Source of the DNA: Streptomyces alboflavus
GTDB taxonomy: Bacteria; Actinomycetota; Actinomycetes; Streptomycetales; Streptomycetaceae
DNA length: 64,000 bases
Direction: 5' to 3'
Assembly (NCBI RefSeq): GCF_000716675.1
Contig: NZ_JNXT01000044.1
Span: 29,146 to 93,145 of the forward strand
In this document: positions 41,178 through 51,375 of the stretch, piece by piece
Layout: each line of letters opens with the position of its first letter
How positions within the stretch are numbered: the first letter of the stretch is position 1
The notes under the pieces: model-generated
What the model saw: only the letters and a program-made list of their open reading frames with translations
Databases searched by the model: none
What the model was told of the DNA's origin: nothing
Position numbers and translations under genes: made by a program

Positions 41178-41924
41178 GTGGGCGTGACGACGGTCGTGCA
41201 GGTCGGCTGCGACGTGGCGGGCTCACGCTGGGCCGCCGACACCGCCGCCGCCCACACGCCGGTGCACGCGGCCGTGGCCCTGCACCCGAACGAGGCCCCC
41301 CGCATCGTGCACGGCGACCCCGACGGCTGGTCGCGCCAGGGCGCCCGCCCCGCCGGGGGCGAGGGCGCCCTCGACGAGGCGCTCGCCGAGATCGACCGCC
41401 TCGCGGCCCTCCCGCACGTGAAGGGCGTCGGCGAGACCGGCCTCGACTACTTCCGCACGGGCCCGGAGGGCAAGGCCGCCCAGGAGCGCTCCTTCCGCGC
41501 GCACATAGAGATCGCCAAGCGGCACGGCAAGGCCCTGGTCATCCACGACCGGGAGGCCCACGAGGACGTGTTGCGGGTCCTGAAGGAGGAGGGCGCCCCG
41601 GAGCGCACCGTCTTCCACTGCTACTCCGGCGACGCCGCCATGGCCCGCGTGTGCGCGGAGCACGGCTACTTCATGTCCTTCGCGGGCAACGTCACGTTCA
41701 AGAACGCCAAGCCGCTGCGCGACGCGCTCGCCGTCGCCCCGCTGGAACTCGTCCTCGTCGAGACCGACGCGCCCTTCCTGACCCCCGCCCCGTACCGCGG
41801 ACGGCCCAACGCCCCCTATCTCATTCCGGTCACGCTGCGCGCCATGGCCGAGGTCCGGGGCATCGACGAGGACGCCATGGCCGCGGCGATCTCCTCGAAC
41901 ACGGCTCGCGCCTTTGATTACTGA
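41178..41924 (+). CDS. tatD: TatD family metal-dependent hydrolase, 5' end replaced by a repeat
   Basis: The conserved frame begins EAALAKAAEVGVTTVVQVGCD at 41151 and runs to 41924; GTG at 41178 is the first likely start. Present are GVGETGLDYFR (Glu), LVIHDREA (His), TVFHCYSGD (His) and ETDAPFLTP (Asp). Missing is the N-terminal D-x-HxHLD segment, the first metal-binding site, which normally lies about 20 residues before this point. The lost part is exactly where a dispersed element now ends. The protein is probably inactive or altered, although the frame is otherwise intact. Normal length would be about 290. Confidence 0.82.
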   Translation: MGVTTVVQVGCDVAGSRWAADTAAAHTPVHAAVALHPNEAPRIVHGDPDGWSRQGARPAGGEGALDEALAEIDRLAALPHVKGVGETGLDYFRTGPEGKAAQERSFRAHIEIAKRHGKALVIHDREAHEDVLRVLKEEGAPERTVFHCYSGDAAMARVCAEHGYFMSFAGNVTFKNAKPLRDALAVAPLELVLVETDAPFLTPAPYRGRPNAPYLIPVTLRAMAEVRGIDEDAMAAAISSNTARAFDY

Positions 41925-41934
41925 TCGATAACGA

Positions 41935-41950
41935 CCGAAGCTTTCTTCGG
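41935..41950 (+). terminator. Short hairpin CCGAAG-CTTT-CTTCGG after tatD
   Basis: A perfect six-base stem 10 bases after the tatD stop; weak, with no T-run. May be a terminator or leader structure for rpfB. Confidence 0.4.
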
Positions 41951-41996
41951 CCTGACAGCTTGGGTCAACACAGCGACACAGAGTAGTCACCCTGCT

Positions 41997-42025
41997 TTGG
42001 AGAGTGACGGCGCCTCCGCTAGGTT
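41997..42025 (+). promoter_or_regulatory. Candidate rpfB promoter TTGGAG-17-TAGGTT
   Basis: A -35-like TTGGAG (41997-42002) and a -10 TAGGTT (42020-42025) with 17-base spacing, a good vegetative-sigma match for Streptomyces; it would give a leader of about 60 bases. Confidence 0.55.
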
Positions 42026-42047
42026 CTGCAAGCCGATCTGCACTTGG

Positions 42048-42079
42048 CTTGTCAGTGCTTGTCAGTGGTCACTTGTCAG
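42048..42079 (+). repeat. Three CTTGTCAG direct repeats in the rpfB leader
   Basis: CTTGTCAG at 42048, 42058 and 42072, just upstream of the start codon at 42093. One copy is followed by GTGGTCACTTGTC. Confidence 0.8.
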
Positions 42080-42092
42080 CTGGAGCGTCGTC

Positions 42093-43841
42093 GTGAGCAA
42101 ACCGCAGTACGAGACGTACGAGCAGCCGCAGTACGCGCCGCACGGGCCGCAGGGTCCCTATGACGCCTACGACCCGTACGACCCCTACGGGCCCGCGTAC
42201 GGATACGAGGGCGCGGGCGTCGGCGGGGGCGCGGGGGACGGGCCCGCGACGCAGGTGTTCACCGCTGCGGAGTTCAGCGCGGCGGACGCGTTCGACCGGG
42301 CCGAGGGGTTCGCCGGGAACGGGGTGCCCACGCAGGTCTTCGGGGCGGGCGGCGCCGTCGTGGACGAGCTGCCGACGCGGACGTTCACCCCGGACGCGTT
42401 CGCCGGGGACGGCTTCGCGGTGGATCCGGCGGTGGATCTGGCGGCGGGGCCGGACGGGGGCGCGTACGGGTATCCGCACGCCGGTGTACGGGGGTACGCG
42501 GGGGTGGCGGACGGGCGGGAGAGCCGGGGGGCCGGCGAAGGGGTGGCCGGGGACGTGGCGTTCGACGACGAGGGGCTTGCCGACGGGGCGGCCGGGGGCG
42601 GGACGGCCGGGATGCGCGGGTACGAGGGGGGCGAGGAGGCCGACGGCGAGGTCGTCGACGGCGCGGTCGACGGTGAGGCGGTCGACGGTGAGGCCGCCGG
42701 TGACGGGCGGGCCGGGGGACGGCGGGGGGCGCGGCGCAGGCGGACCGCCGAGCGGCCCGACGGCCTGCGCAGGCTGGTGCCGCAGGCGCTCGTCGTCGCG
42801 TTCCTCGCGGGCGGCACCTCCGCCTTCGTCGCCAACGACAAGGCCGTCCAGCTCACCGTCGACGGCAAGGCGCGCACCCTGCACACCTTCGCCGACGACG
42901 TGGGCGAACTCCTCGCCGACGAGGGCGTGGACGTCGGCGCGCACGACATCGTCGCCCCCACCACGGCCACCGCGCTCGCCAGCGGCGACGAGATCGCCGT
43001 CCGCTACGGCCGGCCCGTCCAGCTCACCCTCGACGGCCACCGCCGCGAGGTCTGGACGACCGCCCGCACCGTCGACGGGGCGCTCAAGCAGCTCGGCGTG
43101 CGCGCCGAGGGGGCGTACCTGTCGACCTCGCGCAGCAAGCGCATCGACCGCGAAGGGCTCGACCTGGACGTCCGCACCGAACGCACCGTGACGATCATGG
43201 CCGACGGGCGGTCCCGGACCATCCGTACGAACGCCGCGACCGTCGGCGAGGCCGTCGAGGAGTCCGGGGTGACCCTGCGCGGCTCCGACACCACGTCCGT
43301 GCCGCCCGGCAGCTTCCCGCGCGACGGCCAGACCGTCACCGTCATGCGGATCTCCGGCCGCAAGGAGGTCCGCGAGGAGCCGATCCCCTTCGACGTCCAG
43401 AAGACCGAGGACGCGTCGCTGCCGCGCGGCACGGAGGTCGTGGAGCAGGCGGGGCGTGCGGGTGCGCGGCGGATCACGTACTCGGTACGCACCGTCAACG
43501 GCGTGAAGCAGAAGCCGAAGCGGTTGCGCAGCGAGGTGGTGCGGGAGCCGCAGACGCGGATCGTGAAGGTCGGCACGAAGACCGTGCCGACCGCCGTCGC
43601 CGGGGCCGAGGGCCTCAACTGGGGCGCCCTCGCGGCGTGCGAGTCCGGCGGCCGGGCCAGCGCCGTCGACCCCTCCGGCACGTACGGCGGCCTCTACCAG
43701 TTCGACACCCAGACCTGGCAGTCCCTCGGCGGCGCGGGCCGCCCCCAGGACGCCCCCGCCGCCGAACAGACCCACCGCGCGAAGAAGCTCTACGTCCAAC
43801 GCGGCGCCAGTCCCTGGCCGCACTGCGGCCGCCGCCTCTGA
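42093..43841 (+). CDS. rpfB: Resuscitation-promoting factor RpfB-like peptidoglycan hydrolase
   Basis: 582 residues, GTG start. Order: a low-complexity Gly/Asp/Glu-rich cytoplasmic part (about 1-215, with two FxxxxF-type repeats T/PTQVF and PTRTF), a membrane helix (QALVVAFLAGGTSAFVAN), three DUF348 repeats (KAVQLTVDGKARTLHTFAD; RPVQLTLDGHRREVWT; RTVTIMADGRSRTIRT), a G5 domain (REEPIPFDVQKTED..., ITYSVRTVNGVKQ) and the lysozyme-like Rpf domain (LNWGALAACESGGRASAV, GGLYQFDTQTWQSLGG, ASPWPHCG) with catalytic Glu. Cuts cell-wall glycan to help spores or dormant cells resume growth. In relatives rpfB sits directly before ksgA; here about 970 bases intervene. Confidence 0.94.
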   Translation: MSKPQYETYEQPQYAPHGPQGPYDAYDPYDPYGPAYGYEGAGVGGGAGDGPATQVFTAAEFSAADAFDRAEGFAGNGVPTQVFGAGGAVVDELPTRTFTPDAFAGDGFAVDPAVDLAAGPDGGAYGYPHAGVRGYAGVADGRESRGAGEGVAGDVAFDDEGLADGAAGGGTAGMRGYEGGEEADGEVVDGAVDGEAVDGEAAGDGRAGGRRGARRRRTAERPDGLRRLVPQALVVAFLAGGTSAFVANDKAVQLTVDGKARTLHTFADDVGELLADEGVDVGAHDIVAPTTATALASGDEIAVRYGRPVQLTLDGHRREVWTTARTVDGALKQLGVRAEGAYLSTSRSKRIDREGLDLDVRTERTVTIMADGRSRTIRTNAATVGEAVEESGVTLRGSDTTSVPPGSFPRDGQTVTVMRISGRKEVREEPIPFDVQKTEDASLPRGTEVVEQAGRAGARRITYSVRTVNGVKQKPKRLRSEVVREPQTRIVKVGTKTVPTAVAGAEGLNWGALAACESGGRASAVDPSGTYGGLYQFDTQTWQSLGGAGRPQDAPAAEQTHRAKKLYVQRGASPWPHCGRRL

Positions 43842-44190
43842 CGTACGACTGGCGCAACCAGCCCCTCCCCCGCCGCTCCGCGGCGGATATCCCCCGCCCC
43901 CGCAGCCACCCCGTGCTCCCGGTGCCACGTCCTGCTGCTCGGCGTCGCTGGGGTGGGTGGGGGAGGAGGGGGCTCCAGACAGCCCGACGGGCAGGATTCC
44001 GGCCCGTCCGGTGCTTGAGGGGAGGAGGCGGAGGCGGAGGCTGTAGGTGACGGTGGGGGTTCCGGCCCGTCCAGCGCTCAGGGAGGGGGAGGCTGTGGTC
44101 GGCGGGCGGGGTTCCGGGACCTGAGGAGCAGGAGGAGGAGGGGAGGCCGCGGCTGGCGGCCGGGATTCGACCTGTCCGGCACTTGGCCAT
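43842..44190. other. Non-coding repeat-derived stretch after rpfB
   Basis: No gene is supported. Three decayed copies of the dispersed-element end (TTCCGGCCCGTCCGGTGCTT near 44000, and related versions near 44060 and 44165) are embedded in purine-rich GGAGG repeats. Confidence 0.6.
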
Positions 44191-44499
44191 GGTCAGGCCA
44201 TGGCGGGGATGGTCAGGCTATGGCGGGCGCGGGTGGGCCATGGCGGGGATGGTCAGGCTATGGCGGGCGCGGGTGGGCCATGGCGGGGATGGTCAGGCTA
44301 CGGCGGACGCGGGTGGGCCACGGCGGAAATGGTCAGGCCATGGCGGCCACGGTCAGACCACGGCGGGGACGGGCGGGCCACGGCGGCGACGGTCAGGCCA
44401 TGGCGCGGACGGTCAGGCTACGGCGGACACGGGTGGGCCACAGCGGACACGGGCGGCCACAGCGGGGACGGTCAGGCCACGGCGGGAACGGTCAGGCTA
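44191..44499. repeat. Minisatellite of about fifteen 20-bp units
   Basis: Units such as TGGCGGGGATGGTCAGGCTA and TGGCGGGCGCGGGTGGGCCA alternate from 44201 to 44499 (one unit is 19 bases). Unit length is not a multiple of three, yet no stop codon occurs in any forward frame, which creates long spurious frames. No ribosome site; considered non-coding. Confidence 0.9.
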
Positions 44500-44518
44500 C
44501 GGCTGACGGTGGCCATCC

Positions 44519-44585
44519 CAGCCCGTCCGGCGCTTGAGGACGAGGCGCGGAGCGCCGACAGGGGGAAAGGGGCGAAGCCCCATAG
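44519..44585. repeat. Dispersed palindromic element, copy 2 (inverted relative to 14.5 kb)
   Basis: Reverse complement of 14496-14560 with very few differences: CGCCGGACGGGCT end, CTCAAGCGC and the GGGGCTTCGCCCC hairpin are all present. Confidence 0.88.
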
Positions 44586-44589
44586 TCGC

Positions 44590-44725
44590 GGGCGGGCGCA
44601 GGCCGAGGCGGCAGGGCGGCCGCAGGCCAAGGCGGCAGGACGGGCGTGGGGCGGGCGCAGGCCGAGGTGGCAGGGCGGGCGTGGGGCGGGCGCAGGCCGA
44701 GGTGGCAGGGCGGGTGCGGGCCGGC
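44590..44725. repeat. Second tandem array, 35-bp and shorter units
   Basis: GGGCGCAGGCCGAGGTGGCA recurs at about 44651 and 44686 inside 35-base units, with two shorter versions before them. It abuts the dispersed element and ends about 80 bases before ksgA. Confidence 0.8.
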
Positions 44726-44807
44726 CGGCCGGCGGGGGCGGGGGCAGCGTGCCCCCGGGGCAACCGCACGAGCAGGTGAGCGGCGGACCCAGGGCTACCC
44801 TGGGGCG

Positions 44808-45734
44808 GTGAGCACCACCGAGCAAGGCCCCCTCCTCGGCCCCGCAGACATCCGCGACCTCGCCGCGACCCTCGGCGTACGCCCGACCAAGCAGCGCGGC
44901 CAGAACTTCGTCATCGACGCGAACACGGTCCGCCGCATCGTCCGCACCGCGGACGTCGGCCCGGACGACGTCGTCGTCGAGGTCGGCCCGGGCCTCGGCT
45001 CGCTGACCCTGGCCCTCCTGGAGACCGCGTCCCACGTGACCGCCGTGGAGATCGACGACGTGCTCGCCGCGGCACTCCCGGCGACGGTCGAGGCCCGCAT
45101 CCCGCGGAAGGCGGCCGCCTTCGACCTGGTCCACAGCGACGCCATGCTGGTGCGCGAACTCCCGGGCCCCGCCCCGACGGCCCTGGTCGCGAACCTCCCG
45201 TACAACGTCGCCGTACCGGTCCTGCTGCACATGCTCGACACCTTCCCCAGCATCGAGCGCACGCTGGTGATGGTGCAGGCGGAGGTCGCCGACCGCCTCG
45301 CCGCCGACCCCGGCTCGAAGGTCTACGGCGTCCCGTCGGTGAAGGCCAACTGGTACGCCGAGGTCAAGCGCGCGGGCGCCATCGGCCGCAACGTCTTCTG
45401 GCCCGCCCCGAACGTCGACTCGGGCCTGGTGTCGCTGGTGCGCCGCGCCGAGCCCCTGAAGACCACCGCGTCCAAGCGGGAGGTGTTCGCCGTCGTCGAC
45501 GCGGCCTTCGCCCAGCGCAGGAAGACGCTGCGCGCGGCCCTCGCGGGCTGGGCGGGCTCCGCAGCCGCGGCGGAGGCGGCGCTGGTGGCGGCGGGCGTCT
45601 CGCCGCAGGCGCGCGGCGAGTCCCTGACGGTGGAGGAGTTCGCGCGGATCGCAGAGAACAAGCTGCCGCAGCCCGACACCGGCACCGCTGCGTCCGACGC
45701 CACCGCCGCGTCCGACACCACCTCCGGGGACTAG
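44808..45734 (+). CDS. rsmA: 16S rRNA (adenine1518/1519-N6)-dimethyltransferase KsgA/RsmA
   Basis: 308 residues, GTG start. [21 protein letters not shown], motif [16 protein letters not shown], motif [31 protein letters not shown] and the KTLRAAL C-domain are all present. Dimethylates two adenines near the 3' end of 16S rRNA. The C-terminus repeats [13 protein letters not shown]. The promoter lies within repeat-rich DNA. Confidence 0.95.
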   Translation: MSTTEQGPLLGPADIRDLAATLGVRPTKQRGQNFVIDANTVRRIVRTADVGPDDVVVEVGPGLGSLTLALLETASHVTAVEIDDVLAAALPATVEARIPRKAAAFDLVHSDAMLVRELPGPAPTALVANLPYNVAVPVLLHMLDTFPSIERTLVMVQAEVADRLAADPGSKVYGVPSVKANWYAEVKRAGAIGRNVFWPAPNVDSGLVSLVRRAEPLKTTASKREVFAVVDAAFAQRRKTLRAALAGWAGSAAAAEAALVAAGVSPQARGESLTVEEFARIAENKLPQPDTGTAASDATAASDTTSGD

Positions 45735-45828
45735 CCCCCGGGGCCGCACCACCGCCGAGCGCAAGCTCCCCAGCCCGGAACCGGCACCGGCACCGCCGGA
45801 TCCGCCACCACCGCCCCCGCCCCGCCAC

Positions 45829-45852
45829 CGAAGCCGAAACCGAAGCCGAAAC
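45829..45852 (+). repeat. Two 12-bp repeats upstream of ispE
   Basis: CGAAGCCGAAAC twice in tandem, within a proline-codon-like GC stretch (45780-45860) between ksgA and ispE; the last element before the ispE start. Confidence 0.8.
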
Positions 45853-45867
45853 CGAGGATCCCGGTAA

Positions 45868-46779
45868 GTGACCCCCCGCAGCGCCGCCCCCGGCAGCATC
45901 ACCGTCCGCGTCCCCGCCAAGGTCAACGTCCAGCTCGCTGTCGGTGCCGCGCGCCCCGACGGGTTCCACGACCTCGCGAACGTCTTCCTGGCCGTCGGCC
46001 TGTACGACGAGGTCACGGCGACCCCGGCGGACGAGCTGCGGGTGACCTGCGCGGGCCCGGGTGCCGACCAGGTGCCCCTGGATCGGACGAACCTGGCGGC
46101 GCGCGCGGCCGAGGCGCTGGCCGCGCGGTACGGGCGCCGGGCCGACGTACACCTCCACATCGCCAAGGACATCCCCGTCGCGGGCGGCATGGCGGGCGGC
46201 AGCGCGGACGGCGCGGGCGCCCTGGTGGCGTGCGACGCGCTGTGGGGGACCGGGGCGTCCCGGGACGAACTGCTCGACATCTGCGCCGAGTTGGGCAGCG
46301 ACGTGCCGTTCAGCCTGGTCGGCGGCGCGGCCCTCGGCACCGGGCGCGGTGAGAAGCTGGCCGAGCTGGCGGTCGGCGGCACCTTCCACTGGGTGTTCGC
46401 GGTCGCCGACGGCGGCCTGTCCACGCCCGCCGTGTACCGCGAGTTCGACCGCCTCACCCCCGACGCCCCCGAGCCGGTCGCGTCCCCCGCGCTGCTTGAC
46501 GCCCTGCGCACCGGCGATCCGACCGCCCTCGCCGGGGCCCTGACCAACGACCTCCAGCCCGCCGCTCTCTCCCTCTTCCCCGCCCTCACCGACACCCTGA
46601 AGGCGGGCACGGAGGCGGGCGCCCTCGCGGGCCTGGTCTCCGGGTCCGGGCCGACGACGGCGTTCCTGGCCAAGGACGCGGAGTCCGCGGAGCGGGTCGC
46701 GGCGGCGCTGCGCGCGTCCGGCACGTGCCGGACGGCGCGGGTGGCGGTCGCGCCCGCCCCGGGGGCGACGGTTGTGTGA
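45868..46779 (+). CDS. ispE: 4-diphosphocytidyl-2-C-methyl-D-erythritol kinase IspE
   Basis: 303 residues, GTG start. GHMP kinase motifs: VRVPAKVNVQLAVGAARPDGFHDL (motif 1), IPVAGGMAGGSADGAGALV (ATP loop) and LVSGSGPTTAFLA (motif 3). Fourth step of the non-mevalonate isoprenoid pathway. Probably in an operon with ksgA, 133 bases apart. Converges on the Uma2 gene with an 8-base gap. Confidence 0.95.
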   Translation: MTPRSAAPGSITVRVPAKVNVQLAVGAARPDGFHDLANVFLAVGLYDEVTATPADELRVTCAGPGADQVPLDRTNLAARAAEALAARYGRRADVHLHIAKDIPVAGGMAGGSADGAGALVACDALWGTGASRDELLDICAELGSDVPFSLVGGAALGTGRGEKLAELAVGGTFHWVFAVADGGLSTPAVYREFDRLTPDAPEPVASPALLDALRTGDPTALAGALTNDLQPAALSLFPALTDTLKAGTEAGALAGLVSGSGPTTAFLAKDAESAERVAAALRASGTCRTARVAVAPAPGATVV

Positions 46780-46787
46780 GCGGCGCT

Positions 46788-47411
46788 TTACCGCTTGTGG
46801 AGGGCGGTCAGGTCAATGTCGATGTCATACGGTGCGCGAACCTTGAGCCGGTCACGGTGGGTGCCGCTCCATGTGTACTCATGGGTGACCGGGTCGAGTT
46901 CGTAGACGCGGACAATCGGGTGGTCGTCCTTGCCCTCCATCTCGACGAGCCAGAAGTGCTTGATCCCGGCCGCCGCGTACTTACGGGGCTTGGTGTTGCG
47001 GTCCCGCGCTTCGGACTCCGGCGAGACGACTTCGACGGCGAGAAGGACGTCGGCGACGTCGAACGAGGTCTGCCTCAGACCCTCGAAGGCTTCCTCGCGG
47101 ACGACGAGTACGTCCGGTTCGGGACCGTTCTTGCGGTCGATGACGACGGTCATCTCGTTGAAAACCGCGAGCTCGGGGGGCACGCCGGCGAGCAGGCCGT
47201 TCGTCAGCAGGCGAATCATGAGGTTGTGGAAGGCGCGCTGCGGAGTCACGAAGACCAAGCTCCCGTCGATCATCTCGGTGTGAGGCGGGAGGCCAGGCAA
47301 GGTGTGCAGGTCATCCACGGTCCAGCCGTCCACCGGCGGCCTTGGCCACCACCGGGGCGTCGGCTCGGACACGGGCTCGGCGGCGGCCTCGGAGATCGGC
47401 TCGGCGGTCAT
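46788..47411 (-). CDS. Uma2 family (DUF820) putative restriction-endonuclease-fold protein
   Basis: 207 residues from ATG at 47411, with GGAGG upstream. DLHTLPGLPPHTEMIDGSLVF, GPEPDVLVV and LLAVEVVSPES..RD (PD-(D/E)xK-type acid residues), then KYAAAGIKHFWLVE define the DUF820 fold. Enzyme activity is unproven; the genes are common and expanded in Streptomyces and cyanobacteria. Confidence 0.9.
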   Translation of the reverse strand: MTAEPISEAAAEPVSEPTPRWWPRPPVDGWTVDDLHTLPGLPPHTEMIDGSLVFVTPQRAFHNLMIRLLTNGLLAGVPPELAVFNEMTVVIDRKNGPEPDVLVVREEAFEGLRQTSFDVADVLLAVEVVSPESEARDRNTKPRKYAAAGIKHFWLVEMEGKDDHPIVRVYELDPVTHEYTWSGTHRDRLKVRAPYDIDIDLTALHKR

Positions 47412-47571
47412 GGTTGTTCCTCCCATGCGCGGGATTCTTCGGCCTGCCCCTCCACCGTAGCGACCCGCTCTCGATCACGTCATCACATCGAGTGACCGTT
47501 CGACCCCGGCTCGGCTTCGCCGCCCCACGGCCTACCCTTGAAGGCTGATCCACCCCCTCGTCAGGAGTGAA

Positions 47572-49386
<1,815 letters not shown>

Positions 49387-49532
49387 GTTTCCCGTAACAG
49401 ACGCATTACAGGCCGGTCCTCCCTTGGGAACAGGGGCAGGACCGGCACCCGCGATGGCTGGATCGGAGTGATAGAAAGGGCAGCCTGAGCACCACTTGGC
49501 GTGCCGAAAAATCAGTGAAGGGGGAAGCGCTG

Positions 49533-51326
49533 ATGACTCAGCCGCCCAATCAGCCGCCGCACGGCGGCTTCGGAGCTCCACAGGATCCACAGCAGGGCGG
49601 GAACCCGCAGCCGGGCTACGGCTACCCCCAGCAGCAGCCCGGCCAGGCAGGTCCTTACGGCTATCCGCAGCAGCCGGGCCCGTACGGCCAGCCGACGCAG
49701 CCCGGCCAGCCGGGTCAGCCCGCCCAGCCCGGCCCCTACGGCCAGCCCACCCAGCCGGGCCAGCCCGGTCCCTACGGGCAGCAGCCCGGACCGTACGGCC
49801 AGCCCACCCAGCCCGGCCAGCCGGGCCCCTACGGCCAGCAGCCGGGCTACGGCTACCCGCAGCAGATGCCCACCGGCGCCCCCGGCACCCCGCCTCCGGG
49901 CGGCGGCAAGGGGCCCTTCAAGGGCAAGACCGCCGTGATCATCGGGGCGGCCGTGGCCGCCCTGCTCGTCGCGGGCGGCGCCGTCTTCGCGCTCTCCGGC
50001 GGTGACGACGGCAAGAAGAAGTCCGAGTCGAAGAAGAAGGACCCCAAGGCCTCCGCCCCGGTCAATCCGGGTGACGGCAGCGGCGACGGCCACGAGGGCA
50101 AGGAGGACCTCAACGAGGGCCGCCAGTCCGGCGAGGCCAAGGTCCTCTGGTACAAGGAGGCCCCCAAGGCCCCCGGCAGGGGCGCCGAGGCCCCCGGCAT
50201 GTGGGTCGAGGACGGCATCGCGGTCAAGGCCGCGTACCGCGAACTCCTCGCCTACCACGTGGATTCCGGCAAGCCCGCCTGGCCCGCGATCAAGCTGCCG
50301 CAGGAGATCTGCGCGGCGACCCCGCAGGTCAGCGACGACGGCAAGATCGTCGTCGCGTACAAGGCCGGCATGAAGCGGAACGCAAAGTGCGACCAGCTCC
50401 AGGTCATCGACCTGAAGACGGGCAAGAAGGGCTGGCAGAAGCAGACCAAGGAGAAAGGTCTCTTCGACTTCACCACCGGCCTTGAGCTGAGCATCACCGG
50501 CGACACCCTGATGGTCGGCCGCTCCCAGTCCGGCACCGCCTACAGCATCAGCGACGGCGACAAGCTGTTCGACGCGGAGAAGAAGGACGAGGGCACCTGC
50601 TTCCCGGCCGGGTTCACCGGCGGCGACCGGATGCTGATGAAGTTCTCGTGCGGGGCGAGCACGCCCACCGAGCACGACGAGGTCGTGGAGCTGAACCCCA
50701 GGACCGGCAAGATCCAGTGGACGAAGAAGTTCCCCAAGGGCTGGCGTCTTGAGCACGTCTACTCCACCAGCCCCACCGTCCTCTACGCCACCAACGAGGA
50801 CAAGAAGCAGTGGAACATCACCACGCTGAAGTCCGGCAGCGCCAAGACCCGCTCCGAGGTCCAGGTGAACGAGGACTTCGCACCGGAGTGCGGCTGGGGC
50901 GGCCTCGGCGGTGACCTGCAGGCCTGCTCCGGTGCCGTCGCCGACGACAAGTACCTCTACCTGCCGACCAAGAAGACCTCCGGCGCCAACCAGATCGTCG
51001 CGATCAGCCTGGCCAGCGGCAAGGAGGCCTGGCGGGCCAAGTCCCCCCTCGACACCTCGATGGTGCCGATGAAGACGCAGGGCGGCGACCTGGTGGCGTA
51101 CGTCGAGCCGTCGTACGACTCCGGCGGCCGCGTCGTGTCCATCGGGACCAGCGGCTCGCACACGCCGAAGACGCTGCTGCAGCACCCGGCGGGGACGTCG
51201 AAGATCGAGAACGGCTTCTACTCGAAGGCGGTCGACTACGTGGACGGGCGCTTCTACCTCTCCACCACCCGGCTCTCCGGCACCGCTCAGGGCCGCGAGA
51301 AGCTGATGCTGGCCTACGGCAAGTGA
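49533..51326 (+). CDS. Membrane-anchored PQQ/BamB-like beta-propeller protein (copy A)
   Basis: 597 residues. N-terminal about 130 residues are repeats of PGPYGQPTQPGQPGQP type, then a membrane helix (AVIIGAAVAALLVAGGAVFAL), a charged linker and a propeller (AYHVDSGKPAWPAIKLP, VIDLKTGKKGWQKQT, ELNPRTGKIQWTKKF, AISLASGKEAWRAK). A conserved Cys pair may stabilise the propeller. Type II topology: the repeat faces the cytoplasm and the propeller outside. ATG at 49533 follows GGGGGAAG. Tandem paralogue follows. Confidence 0.82.
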   Translation: MTQPPNQPPHGGFGAPQDPQQGGNPQPGYGYPQQQPGQAGPYGYPQQPGPYGQPTQPGQPGQPAQPGPYGQPTQPGQPGPYGQQPGPYGQPTQPGQPGPYGQQPGYGYPQQMPTGAPGTPPPGGGKGPFKGKTAVIIGAAVAALLVAGGAVFALSGGDDGKKKSESKKKDPKASAPVNPGDGSGDGHEGKEDLNEGRQSGEAKVLWYKEAPKAPGRGAEAPGMWVEDGIAVKAAYRELLAYHVDSGKPAWPAIKLPQEICAATPQVSDDGKIVVAYKAGMKRNAKCDQLQVIDLKTGKKGWQKQTKEKGLFDFTTGLELSITGDTLMVGRSQSGTAYSISDGDKLFDAEKKDEGTCFPAGFTGGDRMLMKFSCGASTPTEHDEVVELNPRTGKIQWTKKFPKGWRLEHVYSTSPTVLYATNEDKKQWNITTLKSGSAKTRSEVQVNEDFAPECGWGGLGGDLQACSGAVADDKYLYLPTKKTSGANQIVAISLASGKEAWRAKSPLDTSMVPMKTQGGDLVAYVEPSYDSGGRVVSIGTSGSHTPKTLLQHPAGTSKIENGFYSKAVDYVDGRFYLSTTRLSGTAQGREKLMLAYGK

Positions 51327-51375
51327 CCCTCCCCACCGCTCAGTCACCCCATCCGTCCCCCCAAGGAAAGACGTC

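Noticed and set aside
41925..42092. c-di-AMP (ydaO) riboswitch before rpfB
   Set aside because: The 168-base region is too short for promoter plus ydaO fold, and its conserved segments are not seen.
44191..44499. CRISPR array
   Set aside because: Contiguous 20-bp units with no spacers; it is a minisatellite.
44183..44537. Short plus-strand frames MAGMVRLWRARVGHG... in the minisatellite
   Set aside because: Unit of 20 bases with no stops opens all frames; no ribosome site or conserved product.
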